Positions 10,801 through 23,546 of a stretch of 64,000 bases of DNA are shown here, piece after piece (the first letter of the stretch is position 1; each line of letters starts with the position of its first letter). The notes below the pieces were generated by a model that saw only the letters and a list, made by a program, of their open reading frames with translations, did not search any database and had not been told where the DNA came from. The position numbers were made by a program, and so were the translations under genes. This DNA comes from Cyanodermella asteris (lineage: Eukaryota; Ascomycota; Lecanoromycetes; Ostropales; Stictidaceae): positions 62,001-126,000 of the forward strand of contig UYJD01000011.1 of NCBI GenBank assembly GCA_900618795.1, given 5' to 3'.

Positions 10801-13306
10801 GCCTCGACATCAGAAGTACGGGCGTATGGCGAAGGACTGATTCGACGGCGTGTCGAAATCAGGATGGGTAGCGACGCTGTGGGCGGTGTAACACATGGCA
10901 GGTACAATACCTGTCTGTGCTGACCCGTCTCGCTCTGTCAGTAGGGAATGTACAACGAGATGGGTTGAGACTGATTTGACAAGATAGCAAGTCGAAGCGA
11001 GCGGTGGCAAACTGCAGTTGCGAAAGAGGTGAAAAGCTTGCAGAACTCTCTATCTGTGTTGTGAGGCAATTTTACGACACGGTTCGCAAAGCTTCATTTG
11101 CAGTGCTGCATCGTGCAGTCGTGCCTTCCCCAAAAAATTGTGTAGAACCGGCGAAATCCTCCCAGTGGAAAGAGCGGCCTTCGGCACGCCAGGCCTTACT
11201 TATTAATATGATCCACCCAGACATGACACTTTTCATCACTTCTGATAGTACTACTTAGTAGTTTCATCCCAGGCTCGCTCGTTGATGCCTGCCCGGGAAC
11301 TATATTCGAAACGATGACGGCCATCCTCACTCTATGCATGTTTCACCCAAGTCGTTCGCCGCCTACCACCCAATTCAGCAGAGACAATTGCAAACTGCCA
11401 TACTCGGAGAATCTACAGAATGCCTTGAGGCAATCACTGCCCTTGTAGAGATCTTGCTTCGAAGATCAAAACAAATGACTCTCTTAATAGGTAATTGAGG
11501 ACGTTAAGCCCAGGCCTAGGCTTGATCAACTTGAGTGTCGCGACTCTCTTGCTAATGCCGAAATCCTTGCCAAAATGCCAGGCAATCAACTGGAGTAGAC
11601 ACTTCTTTCGCAGGTACCTGCAATTGCCAGCGAACCTTGAAGCCATCTCACTTCGGTGGTTACTCGTGTATTACAGCTGCAAAACCGCACTTATCCGATG
11701 AGCAAATCAAACGCCACCAAAGCCATTTCCGGCTTCGCTCTCCCTGCTGAGTGCTTTTCGTACGCAGAGAGAGCCCTCACATCCCCAACTACGGAATTAT
11801 GAAGACTCCGTCCACACCAAGAGACCTGCCATCTTTGTCTTGATGCAAGCCTCAGAAACACAAAAGTCCTTCCTGACATTCACCCACGACCCTGTTCTGG
11901 ACCCCGTGCCAAGTTTCGACCTACTCTAACGCACAACGCCTTACACAAATAGAAGGTCACAGGAACTTTTGTGAGCTGGCCGCTGTCCCAGCTTGACACT
12001 TGCTGAACGCCATCGCTTACGCCGGAACCCTCCCCGCCTGACTGGAATCGATGAGGGTGTGCTGGTGACAAACCAATCGTGCCGACCGCGGCACACGCAC
12101 ACCATCTCGACAAGGATGTGCTGCTGGTCCGAACCAACTGGGTCCCGCCCCGACGATTTGGCTCGGAGCGCAACCTTTTGCTGATGCACGAGACGTATGC
12201 TGTAATATGGTGGGCAGTAGTAGTGAGAGAAACACCCTTTCATCACCATCATCTTACAGATCAATGCTCGCGCAGGTTTTCGGCGAGAGACTTTCTCGGC
12301 ACCGCTCAAAAATTACAAGTCACGGGCACAGCAGACCCCACCGAGTTGGAGGCACGACTGGGACGATGGTCGTTAGAGCGATGCAACCGATGAGAGTCAC
12401 GACAGTTGGCAATCGGAACATCGATGGCGTGGCGTGTGTCAGTGGCTTACATCGCGTGTCGAAGTCGTTCCTTGCACCTAAAGCGTCCTACAGCGCTACT
12501 TCGACCATCCGCTAGTCTTGATCGGCTTCTTCATAACACCAAGTTTCCGGTCTCAGGGTCGCTGATTTGCGCAACCTAAGCCGACGATCGCGAGCTTCAT
12601 TGGCGACGATCCGAGTGACGATCGATTCAGAGGTGGCCCTTGCGAATCTGATCGGAACTCGATCCCATCTCTCATCAATTGACACTGTTGTGCTGCTCTC
12701 CCTTTCTGCAAACAAAGCGACATGTTGCATCGGGCGGCATCAGCAGCGGCTCTGGCTATCGGCCGCTTGTCCGATGAGCGAAGCGCTACGGGATGCAATG
12801 TCACCTTGCGAATCCGCCTAGGAGCGGCCTCATCATGCCAGGGTAGAAGTTCAAGGGAATTCCACCAGAGCCTCGCGCCTACCAGTGATGCCCGTAAGAT
12901 TTTGCCAGCTGGGGTAAATTCAACGCATGCGGGGGTGGCGACTGCGGACTACCACCTAAGCACATGCTCAAATTGAGGAGAAGAGGCGAAAAGCCCGCGG
13001 TATGGAATCGCTCCAACGGAGCAAACGTAGGCTGTGCAGGATTCCGCTAATAACTGGTTACCGGTCTGCAGCTAGATGTTGTAATCAACAAAGCGGCAAG
13101 AAGCCGCAACAAATTCCCCGAAGGTGACCTCGTGGTACAATTTGTGTCTAGCGACGTGAAAGGTGTTGAAGCTGTAGCTGCGTTTTGACAGCCCTCGGCC
13201 AGATAACGGACCAGTCTGGCTCAGGTCCACTGTCGTCAACATTCATGATCAACACGATGAAAGTAAAATGATTAAACTATTCACGTTTCCGCAACACCTC
13301 ATCGCA
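7811..13306. other. 5.5-kb gene-poor stretch
   Basis: No frame here shows a motif, signal peptide or splice-linked continuation that I recognise. The part next to 7810 must hold the promoter and leader of the ELL-like gene. Longer frames at 8221-8718 (minus) and 8357-8806 (plus) are carried by the GGA/GGT microsatellite and look spurious. Frames at 10060-10503 and 10277-10810 (minus) are uninterpretable. A 16-base match to the universally conserved 3' end of small-subunit rRNA lies at 7889-7904, without further rRNA likeness around it. Non-coding RNA cannot be excluded. Confidence 0.5.
8546..8602. repeat. Compound (GGA)n(GGT)n microsatellite
   Basis: A run of GGA triplets passes directly into a run of GGT triplets over about 57 bp. 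On the plus strand it reads poly-Gly, and on the minus strand poly-Pro or poly-His/Leu depending on frame, which explains the apparent open frames around it. The strand bias in G makes G-quadruplex formation possible. Confidence 0.95.
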
Positions 13307-15340
13307 TCATGCTCTGCGAGCAGAAGCTGGAGCAAATCGCGACAACCAGCCATCGGTTTTGTTTTGCGCGCCTTTTTTCTTCCAGTCATATTTGCTTCCG
13401 CTCCCCTTGTCGACAGCGATTCTTTTTTCCAGGATCCCAACCTCTACATCGCTCCCCGTATCCCTAATCTCATGTCCCACGAGATCGCACATCTCCAGCG
13501 CCTTCCGTAACTGCATATCCCCAAACCTTTCCGTCCCTCTGCCCAGGTCCGCATTGATCCTCGCCGCCAAATCCAGCACATTCCTCACATCGCCACCTCC
13601 ACCCCGCCTGTTCCTCACTAGCACACTATTGCGCTGGGGGTCCAACCATAGAATCCAGCAAAGCAGCACGAAACACGCCTCGAGAGTCAGCGCGATGCCG
13701 GTGATCTTGCTGGAGAAGCCCCACGAATATTGGTTTGTACTGAGACATGCGGCGTTGTCGTCTTCGAAAAGAGGCTGTTTGATGGGAGTGCCTTCGTAGC
13801 AGAAGCAGGCACCGAGGGTGGCTAGCAGGGTGTCGTTGGTGTAGCAGTCGTGGTTCAGATTCAGGGGAGGGGCGGGGATGGGGTAGGTGCGGTTTAGGAA
13901 GGGGAGGGAGGTGTTGTAGGGGAGAGGCTGCACGGCGGGTTGGCTCAGATTTGTCTTGGCATTGTAGGCCATCTGCACAGATATTGACGGAATTGTGTTG
14001 GAGCCTCGTAGGAACAAGTCTTCGAGATCCACGAGGTATCCTGTTCCAGGTAGTATGAGTGCGCTGAAGATATTTTGTGGATCGTTACCGTTTTTGCTGG
14101 TGTGCTGAAGGGCTTGCACAGTTCGAGGCCACAGAGAATCATGTGTCAAGTCAAAAGGCTGGTCCCACATCACATCGTAACGGTCGAAAACGGCAGCCGG
14201 GGCCGCAACTGGATCTCTGCCGGTGACAACGCCGCTTTTGCCCGAAAGTCTGTCGTAGACCATTTTCTGCATGACGGCATCTTTAGGGATTTAGCTTGGC
14301 CTCACAAGACAGTAAACTCCGAAACCGAACGGAAGGGGCGGCTACTCACAGGCAGTGATATCCATGAAGCCGGCCGGTAGGCTGTACACCACTGCCTTGG
14401 AACGCAGCGACTCGGACAGGTTCTTCAGAGAGGGACCGACGATTGCAGATGGCTGCTCATTCGACCAACCAGCGATAGTGCTCAGACGATCGGGGTCTAA
14501 TGAATAGCAAAGCGATATCGAGTCCGTATAAGGGCTGATATAAGTCCCGTCGGGCATCTTAAACATCTCAGAGCTGGGACTCACGTATCCCGTTGCGACG
14601 GACCACAAAGGCGTAAATGCCAACGTATGTCCTACCAAGAGAACAATGCCTCCCAGCATGACAGCGGCCTGGCTTCTAGGCCGCTGAACCGCCGCCTTGA
14701 AGCAGCTCGCCATAGCGAAGAGCGACGTTGGCGAGAACATCAGATCAATAATAGTCGCATGCGGGAGTCCCGACAGTTCCAGGATCCTGGTCACGACGCC
14801 TGGTATTATGAAATACCACAAAACCCAGGCGTGAGCGAAGCAGCCCATCTGGCCCACGATGATGTCCCACGCCGTGTCTATCATCTTCCCTTCGGCGAAG
14901 GAGAGTTCGGTGATGACCCTGACGTTGATGAGGAACCATTGTTCCGTTCCGGATGCGGTGGCGAGATCGCAGTTCTGCCCCGCGGAGCCCAGTGAGGATA
15001 GCTGTCGCTCTAGTGTGCCTCCAGTTACATGCTTTTCGACGATGGTGGTGTCATAGTCGCCACGAAGGAGAACGATGGCGAAGGCGAAGAGGAATGGAGC
15101 CAACACGAGTGCGTAACAGCTTGTTAGTGAGTATACCCAATGTTTGCGTTTGACTGATCTGGGATTCAAACTAGTATGAGGCAGACCCCGAGGAAAGATA
15201 TGACTTTTAGATTCTGCAAATGGTGAAATTTGGATTGGTGGCTCTAGTCGAGCATACCTGGATTGCCCCCGAGCGGCAAGACGAATAGGAGACGGGGCCC
15301 ATTCGATGGGCCCGGAAGGCTTGTTTCCTGATGGTGGCAT
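13307..15340 (-). CDS. Polytopic membrane protein, unknown function
   Basis: Two exons (15340-14350 and 14280-13307) are joined by a 69-nt intron with a GTGAGT donor, a CTAAAT branch-like site and an AAG acceptor, giving about 654 residues. The annotated start is the first ATG; three in-frame codons before it are non-ATG. Hydrophobic segments lie near residues 75-97 (YALVLAPFLFAFAIVLL), 165-190, 200-215 and 230-258, followed by a long extracytoplasmic loop with several N-glycosylation sequons and paired cysteines. A last helix (IALTLEACFVLLCWILWL) lies near residue 535, and a basic cytosolic tail ends the protein. This layout (three to five helices, big loop, last helix, tail) is common among uncharacterised fungal integral membrane proteins. 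I do not recognise a named family. A further small intron near 15170 cannot be excluded. Confidence 0.72.
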
Positions 15341-16243
15341 ATGAGACAATCACAATTAGTTTGGTGAGCGGAGAAGAAAGCTGTCGGCGAGAAGTACGTT
15401 CTGACCAGTATTCACAAGTATATTAGCATGATAGCCGGCCTATGCGGCCACTTCTCACTTGCAACAGAAACCATGCGCGTAGGAAGTGACTTGAGAATCA
15501 GGATTGAGGCTCCGCAGCAATGTGGCCCGGCGCTCCCCCTGCAGGGGTTGTTTGAAATAGGTTCGCGCCTCAGCCTTGCTGCTGCGGTTGTGTTGCACGT
15601 TCTTGGAAGACATCTCGATAGAGCAGAACGACCGAATACAGCTGAAGACGACATGGATTCTGTTCTTGTCAATCTTGATCCGAGCGGACATGACCCCAAA
15701 TCGATAATAGTCAGTAGAGTATGTCGGTCTCGCCAGCCCGAATTCGAGCAATGAAGATGAAACTGACGTGCGGTCCGTGCGCTTGAGCTTAAAAACATAT
15801 CTGTATCAACAACAAGCATTCATGATTTATGACCGTTTTCTCATTCGACCTCATGCTCCGTCAACGCCGATGGGGCTGTGGAAGACTACCAGTGGTTGAG
15901 GCTTTTCGGACGTTTGGGAACCTGTGTTAAGCCGTAGGAGTCGGAGGGAAAGTGGGCACTAGACCATGCAAGTCTCTCCTTACGCAGTCTCAGAGGTGGC
16001 ATGATGCATCGCCACTGTTATTAGCTTTCTGTGCTGGCAGACTTTTGTCAAGCTTTTTGCGGGTGCTGTTGTAGATAGTGGCCTTGTGGCTTGCTGCTGA
16101 TTCTGCTGATTCTGCTAAAGGACTGCGGACTTCGCGGAGTTTGAGCACGGACCCCCGAAACTTTTTGCTCTCAAGGGCTCCACTCAAGCAAGTGAATTTC
16201 TTCATCTGCCTTCGTGCTCGCCACAAACTGGAACGGCAGCATC
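15341..16243. other. Divergent intergenic region
   Basis: This separates the membrane-protein gene (minus) from MRD1 (plus), so it should contain both promoters. Short frames at 15412-15819 have no motifs and overlap on both strands. I see no clear TATA element. Confidence 0.5.
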
Positions 16244-18951
16244 ATGGAGTCGTCTCGCATATTCGTGAGAGGCCTTCCTCCTAGCCTCAAGGAGGCTGAA
16301 CTGCGACAGCATTTCGCATCGCAGGCGCCCATCACCGACGCAAAATTCATCCCACATCGCCGCATTGGCTATGTGGGCTACAAGTCGCACGAGGCAGCGG
16401 CCAAGGCCGTCAAGTATTTCAACCGATCGTTCATTCGCATGTCACGTATCAATGTTGAGCTCGCGAGGCCAGTGGACAAGATGCGCGCGGTCAAGAGGAG
16501 GAACTCGAGTCCGGAAGAAGAGCAGCGGCCCGTGAAGTGCAGAGACCAAAGCAAGGCTACCAAGCCAGCTGCGAACCCGAAGCTCGAAGCGTTTATTAAT
16601 ACTATGAAGACTTCGGCTCAAGGCAATATTTGGTCGAATGAGGACATTGCTGCCGAGCAGAGCAATGCCGTACCAACCATGGTTGCGGACGAGAGTGTGG
16701 AGGGAGACAGTGACGATGAGTATCAGCACATCAACAAAAAGCAGAAGGTATCGACGGAGGGATCAGACTTCGAGGGCTTTGACGATGAGTCGGCGAAGCA
16801 GCAACAGCCACATACAGCCATTGCTCGCGAAGGCGATAGTCGTGCCGATGCTACAGAGACGACACCATCTGTTGAAGCTGAGAACGAGCCCAGCATTGAA
16901 CAAATCGGCGAAGAGAAGTCGATGCAAGATGTACCGCCAGCATCTGATGCTGATTGGCTGCGATCGAGGACGAGTCGAGTGCTGGACCTATTACAGGACG
17001 AGGATCTTGAAGCCCGACCACCGCAGCGGCCTACACAGACAGCATCCAAGAACGTTACAATCCCAGAGCGCTCGACTGATGAAGCAGGGCCCGAGCCTGA
17101 ACTAGTGCAGTTAGAAGAAGCGACCTCTCCGGAAGACGCGTCGCCAGCAACGCCCCCGAACGAGCCAGCCGTGGAACTGACAGAGCGACTGTTCGTAAGG
17201 AATCTCCCATATGATGCAAGCGAGCAAGACCTTCTGTTGCATTTCACTCCTTATGGTTCCGTGTCAGAAGTAAGTGCACATCCCATTTCCACTTTTTGCT
17301 ATGATGAAGCGTTAGATAGGGACATCTGATTTTCAGTGATGTTATTTTTCTACGGGCATATTTTAGTAGATGCTGCCAATTCTGAGCCAACTCCATCCTT
17401 GAAATACTACGATAGCCGCATTGGAGCCTTGACTAACAGGCGCAGATCCACATTTCCAAAGACACCAAGTCTGGCTCCAGCAAGGGCTTCGGGTATATCT
17501 CATTTGACGTTCCAGAACACGCGGAAAACGCCAGACATGCGCTCGATGGCAGAACTTTTCAGGGACGCTTGCTACACATCATTCCAGCCAAAGCACGACG
17601 TGATCGTGGACTAGACGACGTGTCTATGTCCAAACTGCCACTCAAAGTGCAAAATCAGATCAAGCGCAAAGCTGGTGCATCAGGAGACACTTTCAAATGG
17701 AACTCAATGTACATGAGTGCTGACGCAGTTGTGGCGTCGGCAGCCTCGAGACTAGGGGTGAGCAAATCAGATGTCTTAGACCCTATCTCTTCGGATGCCG
17801 CTGTAAAGCAGGCTCACGCGGAGGCGAACACCATTCAAGAGACTAAAAGGTATCTGGAGAAGAATGGGGTGGATATCGAGGCTTTCAATCCCGCCAAAAG
17901 CGGGGGCTTCAGTGACACCGCGATCCTTGTCAAGAACTTCCCATTTGGGACGACGGGAACTGAGATCCGCGAGGCTTTCGCAAAGTATGGTACTGTGAAA
18001 CGCTTGATTGTCCCACCGTCAGGCACGATTGCTGTCGTGGATATGGAGCAAGCAGCACAGGCACGAGCAGCCTTCAAGCCGTTAGCCTACAGCAAGTTCA
18101 AGGATACAATCCTTTATCTCGAAAAGGCACCGCGAAAGATCTTCAGGGACAACGCTCCTACCATTGATCAAGCTGGAAAGCCGGACAAGGCAGAAGTTGA
18201 TGGGGCTACTTCAGAAGCACTGAAGGAGTTTGACAATGCTGAGAGTGGTCCAACGTCTACGCTTTTCGTCCGGAACCTGAATTTCAGCACAACCACAGAA
18301 GAGCTTCGGGATCTTTTCAGCCCACTGGATGGCTTCTTGTCTGCCAAGGTCAAGACCAGGACAGACGCGAAGCGACCGGGCCAGATCCTTAGCATGGGCT
18401 TTGGATTTGTGGAATTCCGTACCAAAGAACAGGCCCAAGCAGCTCTAGCGGCCATGAACGGCTATCGGCTGGCCGGACATGAGCTCACCATCCGCGCATC
18501 CCACAGAGCAGCCGACGCTGCCGAGGAGCGACGGCAAGATGATCGAGAGAAGAAGTTGGCAAGCCAACGCACCAAGATCATCATCAAGAACTTGCCATTT
18601 GAGGCCACAAAGAAAGACATCAGAGCCTTGTTCAGTCCATATGGCAAGCTCAGGTCGGTCAGGGTCCCGAAGAAATTTGATTCGTCATCTCGAGGTTTTG
18701 CTTTTGCAGACTTCATCACTACCAAAGAAGCGTCGAATGCTATGGACGCCCTCAAGGATGTCCATTTGCTTGGAAGACGACTTGTTCTCTCCTTCGCCGC
18801 AGCGGAAGCTGTTGACGCCGAAGAGGAGATTCAACGTATGCAAGCAAAGATTGAACGCCAAACAGACAATGTGGCTGCACAACAGCTCGTCGCGAGCGGC
18901 GGTCGCAAAAAGTTCCGCACTAACGATGGCGAAGAGGTGGGGGATGGGTGA
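16244..18951 (+). CDS. Multiple RNA-binding domain protein Mrd1 (U3/pre-rRNA processing)
   Basis: Two exons (16244-17269 and 17446-18951) are joined by a 176-nt intron with a GTAAGT donor, a CTAAC branch and a GCAG acceptor. The product is about 843 residues, the normal size for fungal Mrd1. Five RRMs are visible. RRM1 (about 4-80) carries RIFVRGLP. RRM2 (about 312-395) carries RLFVRNLPY and is split by the intron, with KGFGYISF in exon 2. RRM3 (about 498-575) has ILVKNFPFG. RRM4 (about 613-700) has LFVRNLNF and GFGFVEF. RRM5 (about 718-800) has IIIKNLPFE and GFAFADF. A long acidic, disordered linker separates RRM1 and RRM2, as in the family. Mrd1 binds the 35S pre-rRNA and U3 snoRNA in the nucleolus and is needed for small-subunit assembly. 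I chose the ATG at 16244 over upstream non-ATG codons because RRM1 starts right after it. Confidence 0.95.
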
Positions 18952-19293
18952 GATTGGGTGCCCACTGTTATGATTAATGATAATGTGAGTATCGCAATGA
19001 ATGGAATGTGCACATCTTCTTTCAAGCTCGCTCTCGGAGTCTGGGTCTTGGCTTTTTTTTGGGCGCAGTTGAGCTTCATCCCTTGTTACGGGAGACCCCT
19101 TTGCTGCTTGTGCCTGGCTGCCCTGACAAGCGTAAGATGAGCTCTGTAATTACGATGCCAAGGAGGCAGGCAGCATTGACGACTACGCCAGAATGGCCAT
19201 TGAATTGATATACTATCGTCTTGCTACATTGTTCCAGGCATTCCAGCAACTGGTCCATTCCAACTATTGTTTTCTCACATTCTACATGAAGGT
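18952..19293. other. Intergenic between MRD1 and the TEA factor
   Basis: This short gap holds the MRD1 3' end and the TEA-factor leader. An ATG at 19193 opens a 33-codon frame that ends in a GTATGC donor-like site at 19293. It could be an upstream frame or a first coding exon; I cannot decide. Confidence 0.4.
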
Positions 19294-22200
19294 ATGCTCG
19301 CATCGTACGGCGGCGGGAGCTTCTCGCAGAGTCTGCAATCAGAACATACCTTTGCAGCCGGGCATCAGTATTCGCCTCATCAGGCAGCCACCGATGGATT
19401 TCCGAGAGTCTTGCAGTCGACCAGTGAGAACATCCAGACCCCAAATCATGTCAGCCATGAACAGAGTGCGTTCTCGAAACCGAGGCCAGCGAGAGGGGAG
19501 CCACAAGCGGTGGGGTTGAGGAGGATGCTCGAGCGTCTCGATTTGCCACCGGAAAACGAGATCATCTACGAAGCAGTCGTCACAAAGAAGCTCGAAAAGG
19601 GCCAAAAGGGCGGACGGTCGTCGGCGAAGGATGCGAAAGAAGTTCGACAGCTGTACAAGAGTATACCGGCCGCGGCGTCGACGGCAAACTGCAAACAAAA
19701 CAATGACTACTACAAGTATCGGATGAGTGGGAAGAAGGAGACCTGCCCCAAGGACTGGTGTAGAGCCAACAACCCACACGTCTTGTGGCCGGAAGATGCT
19801 GAGAAGTCCTTTCAGTTCTGTGAGTTTCGGCCCGCTTGTTCCAAACGAACGTGCAGCTAATGTGAACAGGGATACGCACCATTCTGCCCATGGGCAAGAA
19901 GAAGGTGTATGCCGAAGTCTTCAATAGAAAAGACTCGGAGTTTGCCAAGAGCTGTCAACTTCCTCCAGTCCGCAAGAAGCAGTGCGGCCGAAATGAACTC
20001 ATCTCTTACATGATCTACCTCGATACGGGAGTTGTAAGAGACCGAAAGCAGATATCGAGTCACATCCAAGTCCTTCGAACGCGACTGAAGCGGGAGAACG
20101 ATGTCATCTGTAAGTAACAGTGACAGTGCCACGCAGAACAAATGCTGATGCAGGGCAGTCTTCAAGGACGATGACACACCGGCCCATCACGATGAATGCG
20201 CAGTCATGTACATAAAGTGGGGCAAGCTACATTGGGACGATACGAAGAAACGCATCGTACCTGATCCGGACCCCAAGAAGAATGATCCCAGGTCCACCTA
20301 CCTCTCATCGTCAAAAGTGTCAGAGTACAACTCGTATCGGATGCCTGATGCGTATTCCGGCCTCGTCAGCTCCGGACCGCCACGCTTCAAGTAGATGCAG
20401 TTTTGTCTATATGTCACGCACAAAAATGATCCCAGCGACAGCCCTCTGCATACGTATACCATCGCCCAGCAAGGCACCGCTGCAGAAGCCCGGCAGGCCA
20501 GTGACATACCCGACTTGCATTCATATTTCCCACCAATCAACAGTCTTTCTGAGGATCAAAGTCAGGACCAGCTGTTCTTTTGCGAAGCCAGTCTTCGCAT
20601 GCGTCATGAGCTCACCGAGAAGGGCTACCAGGTTGGTCCGGACATGAAAGCCATATTCTCGTGTCCGGCAGATTATCGCGACTGGCGGGTCCGAGCAACG
20701 GGCTATCGTGGACGAGGAGCGGAGCCGGTCAAGTCCGACGAGAGGGACTGTAGCCGGGAGAGAGGTGCAGGCGGTCAGGTTCATCTTGTTCTCTGGGCAA
20801 GTGCTGCGTACTGGGCACAGCTACTGGCAGATTGTCGACTCGCGTATGAGGGCAGGCTACGTTCCAACCAAGATCCCACATCACCTAATGTGTCTGATTT
20901 CACCGACAATCCCACCGCTAGAGCCGAAGAGGTTCTGGAACAGGCGTCGTTCGTGCAGGAGATATTCGCGACGAGAGGCACGAGACATGAAGAGGTCAGA
21001 GTGGCGATACTGCTGTGGAGGTTCCGACAGGCGACCGAGAACGAAGATGTCGGACTTTGGACGTGGAGGAGAATCGAGAGGCGTGGCGATGTCTGTACAT
21101 CGGCGGCAATGTCGATGGATCCATATCAGTCATTCCAGCATGACTCAAACATGATCTTGAAGTCAGAAGGTAAGGATGAACACGAAGCCGACATGGACAA
21201 TTTCGACTTTAGCAATCTTGACATGCCGATTCCAGGGCACAATGTCTGTGGCTCGGCGGTATCTCGACGGGCACCAAGCCTTGACTGGAGCACACTCCAG
21301 TTGAATACCAACAATATGCAACACGGGCATGTCGGTTTCGAACAAGTCAATCCAGGGGCAGACGAGATTCAAGGTCAGACTCAAGAAGGTCAGGGGATGG
21401 AAATTGATGCCCAAACACAAGACTCGACTTTCTCGTCCCATCCCTCGAGCGCGTATCCCCACAGTCCCCCCAACATGGACGTACACAGCCAGGACAACGC
21501 CTTCTCCTTCGACATGAACAACAGCCTGGAAGTCACTCAAGAATGGGAAAGCCTCGACTTTAGCGTGATTCCCGGACTCGAAACTCCAGCCAAGCAGGCG
21601 GAAAGGCATAGTATGTTGTCTCAACAGCGTAGTCGCGCAAAAACAGTCACCCTACCGAGCGCGCTTAGAGGTGACGAAGACTTGTCGTTTCCCATTGATC
21701 CTGCCCTTTCCGCGTGGGGTACTCCTGCAACGCATACGGGCTCCTTTGATGGTGCAGGGTTTGGGACTCCGTCTGCTCAACTTAAGCATACTTGCCGCCA
21801 GTATCGGAGTCGCATATTCTGAAGTCCTCTAAGGAGGAGGTCGGATCGAATCCGGACCGGTCATCAACTTCAACACAATCACAGTACCAGCAAGAGCCAT
21901 CAGAGAATGTGTTGGGAACGCCGACACAACAGCCGCAAGTGGATGCCAACGCTTCTCGAGATCACGATGAGGTCCAAACGCACAGTCCTTTGGAGTCATA
22001 TCAGCCCCGCTCTGTCTCTATCCTGCCGACACAGGCTGAAGATGATATTCTGAGCCATGACCACGCCAGTGTCGACACGCAGAGTTTCCAGAGTATTCAC
22101 CACGAGCAGCCGCAGCTACAATTCGATGATCAAGGCAGCTCTTTCGTGATGAAGCACACTGACGCTGAACTCCGCGTGTCCGGCGTCGAAAGCTTCCAGG

Positions 22201-23546
22201 AAGATGAATCGTTCAGCTCTCACGCTCAGAACGTCGATGATCAGCCAGGAATCGCATGGCAAAATGTGGATGCTGAAAAAATGCAGGCGAATTATTCAAC
22301 AGCACAACACACGCTCTACTCCCAACCAGAGCAACTTCAGGATACCTCTTTCGGCCCTTCTCAGATATCACGACCTTCTCACGCACAAAGTCAACATCAA
22401 CATCAACATCAACACCAAGCTCAAGCTCAAGTCCAAGCTCAACCCACACGCCCCGAATACACCTTCACTTTCGCCGTTCCACCACCCCAAGCCCTCTCTC
22501 AACCACACCCCTCTTCCCCATCCTCCACACACTCGCTCGAAGAAATCTGCGGCGACGCAGCCCAACTCGCCGCCCTCTCGTACGAGGTCTGCGACGACGG
22601 ACCCAATCTCGCACACCTAGTGCGCATGCACTCGGCCACCCTACGGGGTTCCTTCGATTCCGCTTCCACGTCTTCAAGCTACTCGTACGCCAGCAGCCAG
22701 AGACTGGCCCAGTACCGGGGGAGCCAGGCGAGTTCCGGGCAGAGGTACGGTCACATTGGCCAGGACATACACCTGGCTCGTGGCCCGCTCGGGACGGAAA
22801 CCGTGCACGGCGTCCCGCGTGGCTCTGGGAGTAGTTCGCGGAACAGCATGCGTGGCAGCATCAGCGCAGCAGGACGGAACGCGAACACGACGAGTCTGAT
22901 GAGAACGAACAAGCCGTCACGAAGTAATTCCATCCAAACGACTGGCGGGCCACGAAGGAGTCAGAGCCGCAGAGCACACCTTCCAGGCCAGACTCTCAGA
23001 TCGGCGTACGCGTCGCCGTTGATGAGCGGGATGGACGCCTTACTCACCGCAGCTGCAGCCGGGGCGAACAGCGAGCACTCACATCCACACATGCAATCTC
23101 AACTGCAATCAAACCAAAGACACGCTCAATTTGCAGCTCAGAGCGAGAGGGAGCGCCGGCAATCTCGATTCGCGTCCGAGATCGACTCAGATTCCTGGCC
23201 CGGCCACGAGATTGGGGCATCGACCACGACCGGCCGTCGGCGTTCAACGGCTCCTCTCGGCCAGCGGCTCAGCGGACACGGGCAAGGCACGGAACGACCG
23301 TCGTCGACGGGAAGTGGAGGTACGGCAGTATCTACGAGCGGGCTGGAGCCGTATGAGAGCCAATGGAACATGATCCGCTCCTCGGGACTTGTGGCTGAAA
23401 CTAGCAGTTCTGTCAGTATCCACGGCTTCCCGATGAGCGGAGATGATGGGACGGGGCATGTGGACCACGAGATGGGGAGTGATGGTGGTGTGGGGGCCGT
23501 GTTAGGCGAGGTTGGGGACGACTTTGAGGTTTTTGAGGGGAGTTAA
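19294..23546 (+). CDS. TEA/ATTS-domain transcription factor (AbaA/Tec1 class)
   Basis: My exon model is 19294-19819, 19870-20109, 20159-20390, 20436-21751 and 21802-23546. Its total is divisible by three and encodes about 1350 residues. The TEA DNA-binding domain crosses the first introns: VLWPEDAEKSFQFWIRTILP is helix 1, GRNELISYMIYL helix 2, and RKQISSHIQVL the recognition helix. The loop between helices 1 and 2 is longer than usual. Downstream, LHTYTIAQQ and ILLWRFRQ recall the C-terminal region of AbaA/Tec1 proteins that matches the co-factor domain of animal TEADs. The last 580 residues are low in complexity, with a His/Gln repeat near 22390-22440. Fungal TEA factors control conidiophore development, hyphal growth or mating. 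The third intron is doubtful: an in-frame TAG at 20392-20394 must be bypassed. A 50-nt or an 83-nt choice exists for the fourth. The start is the first ATG in the frame. Confidence 0.85.
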
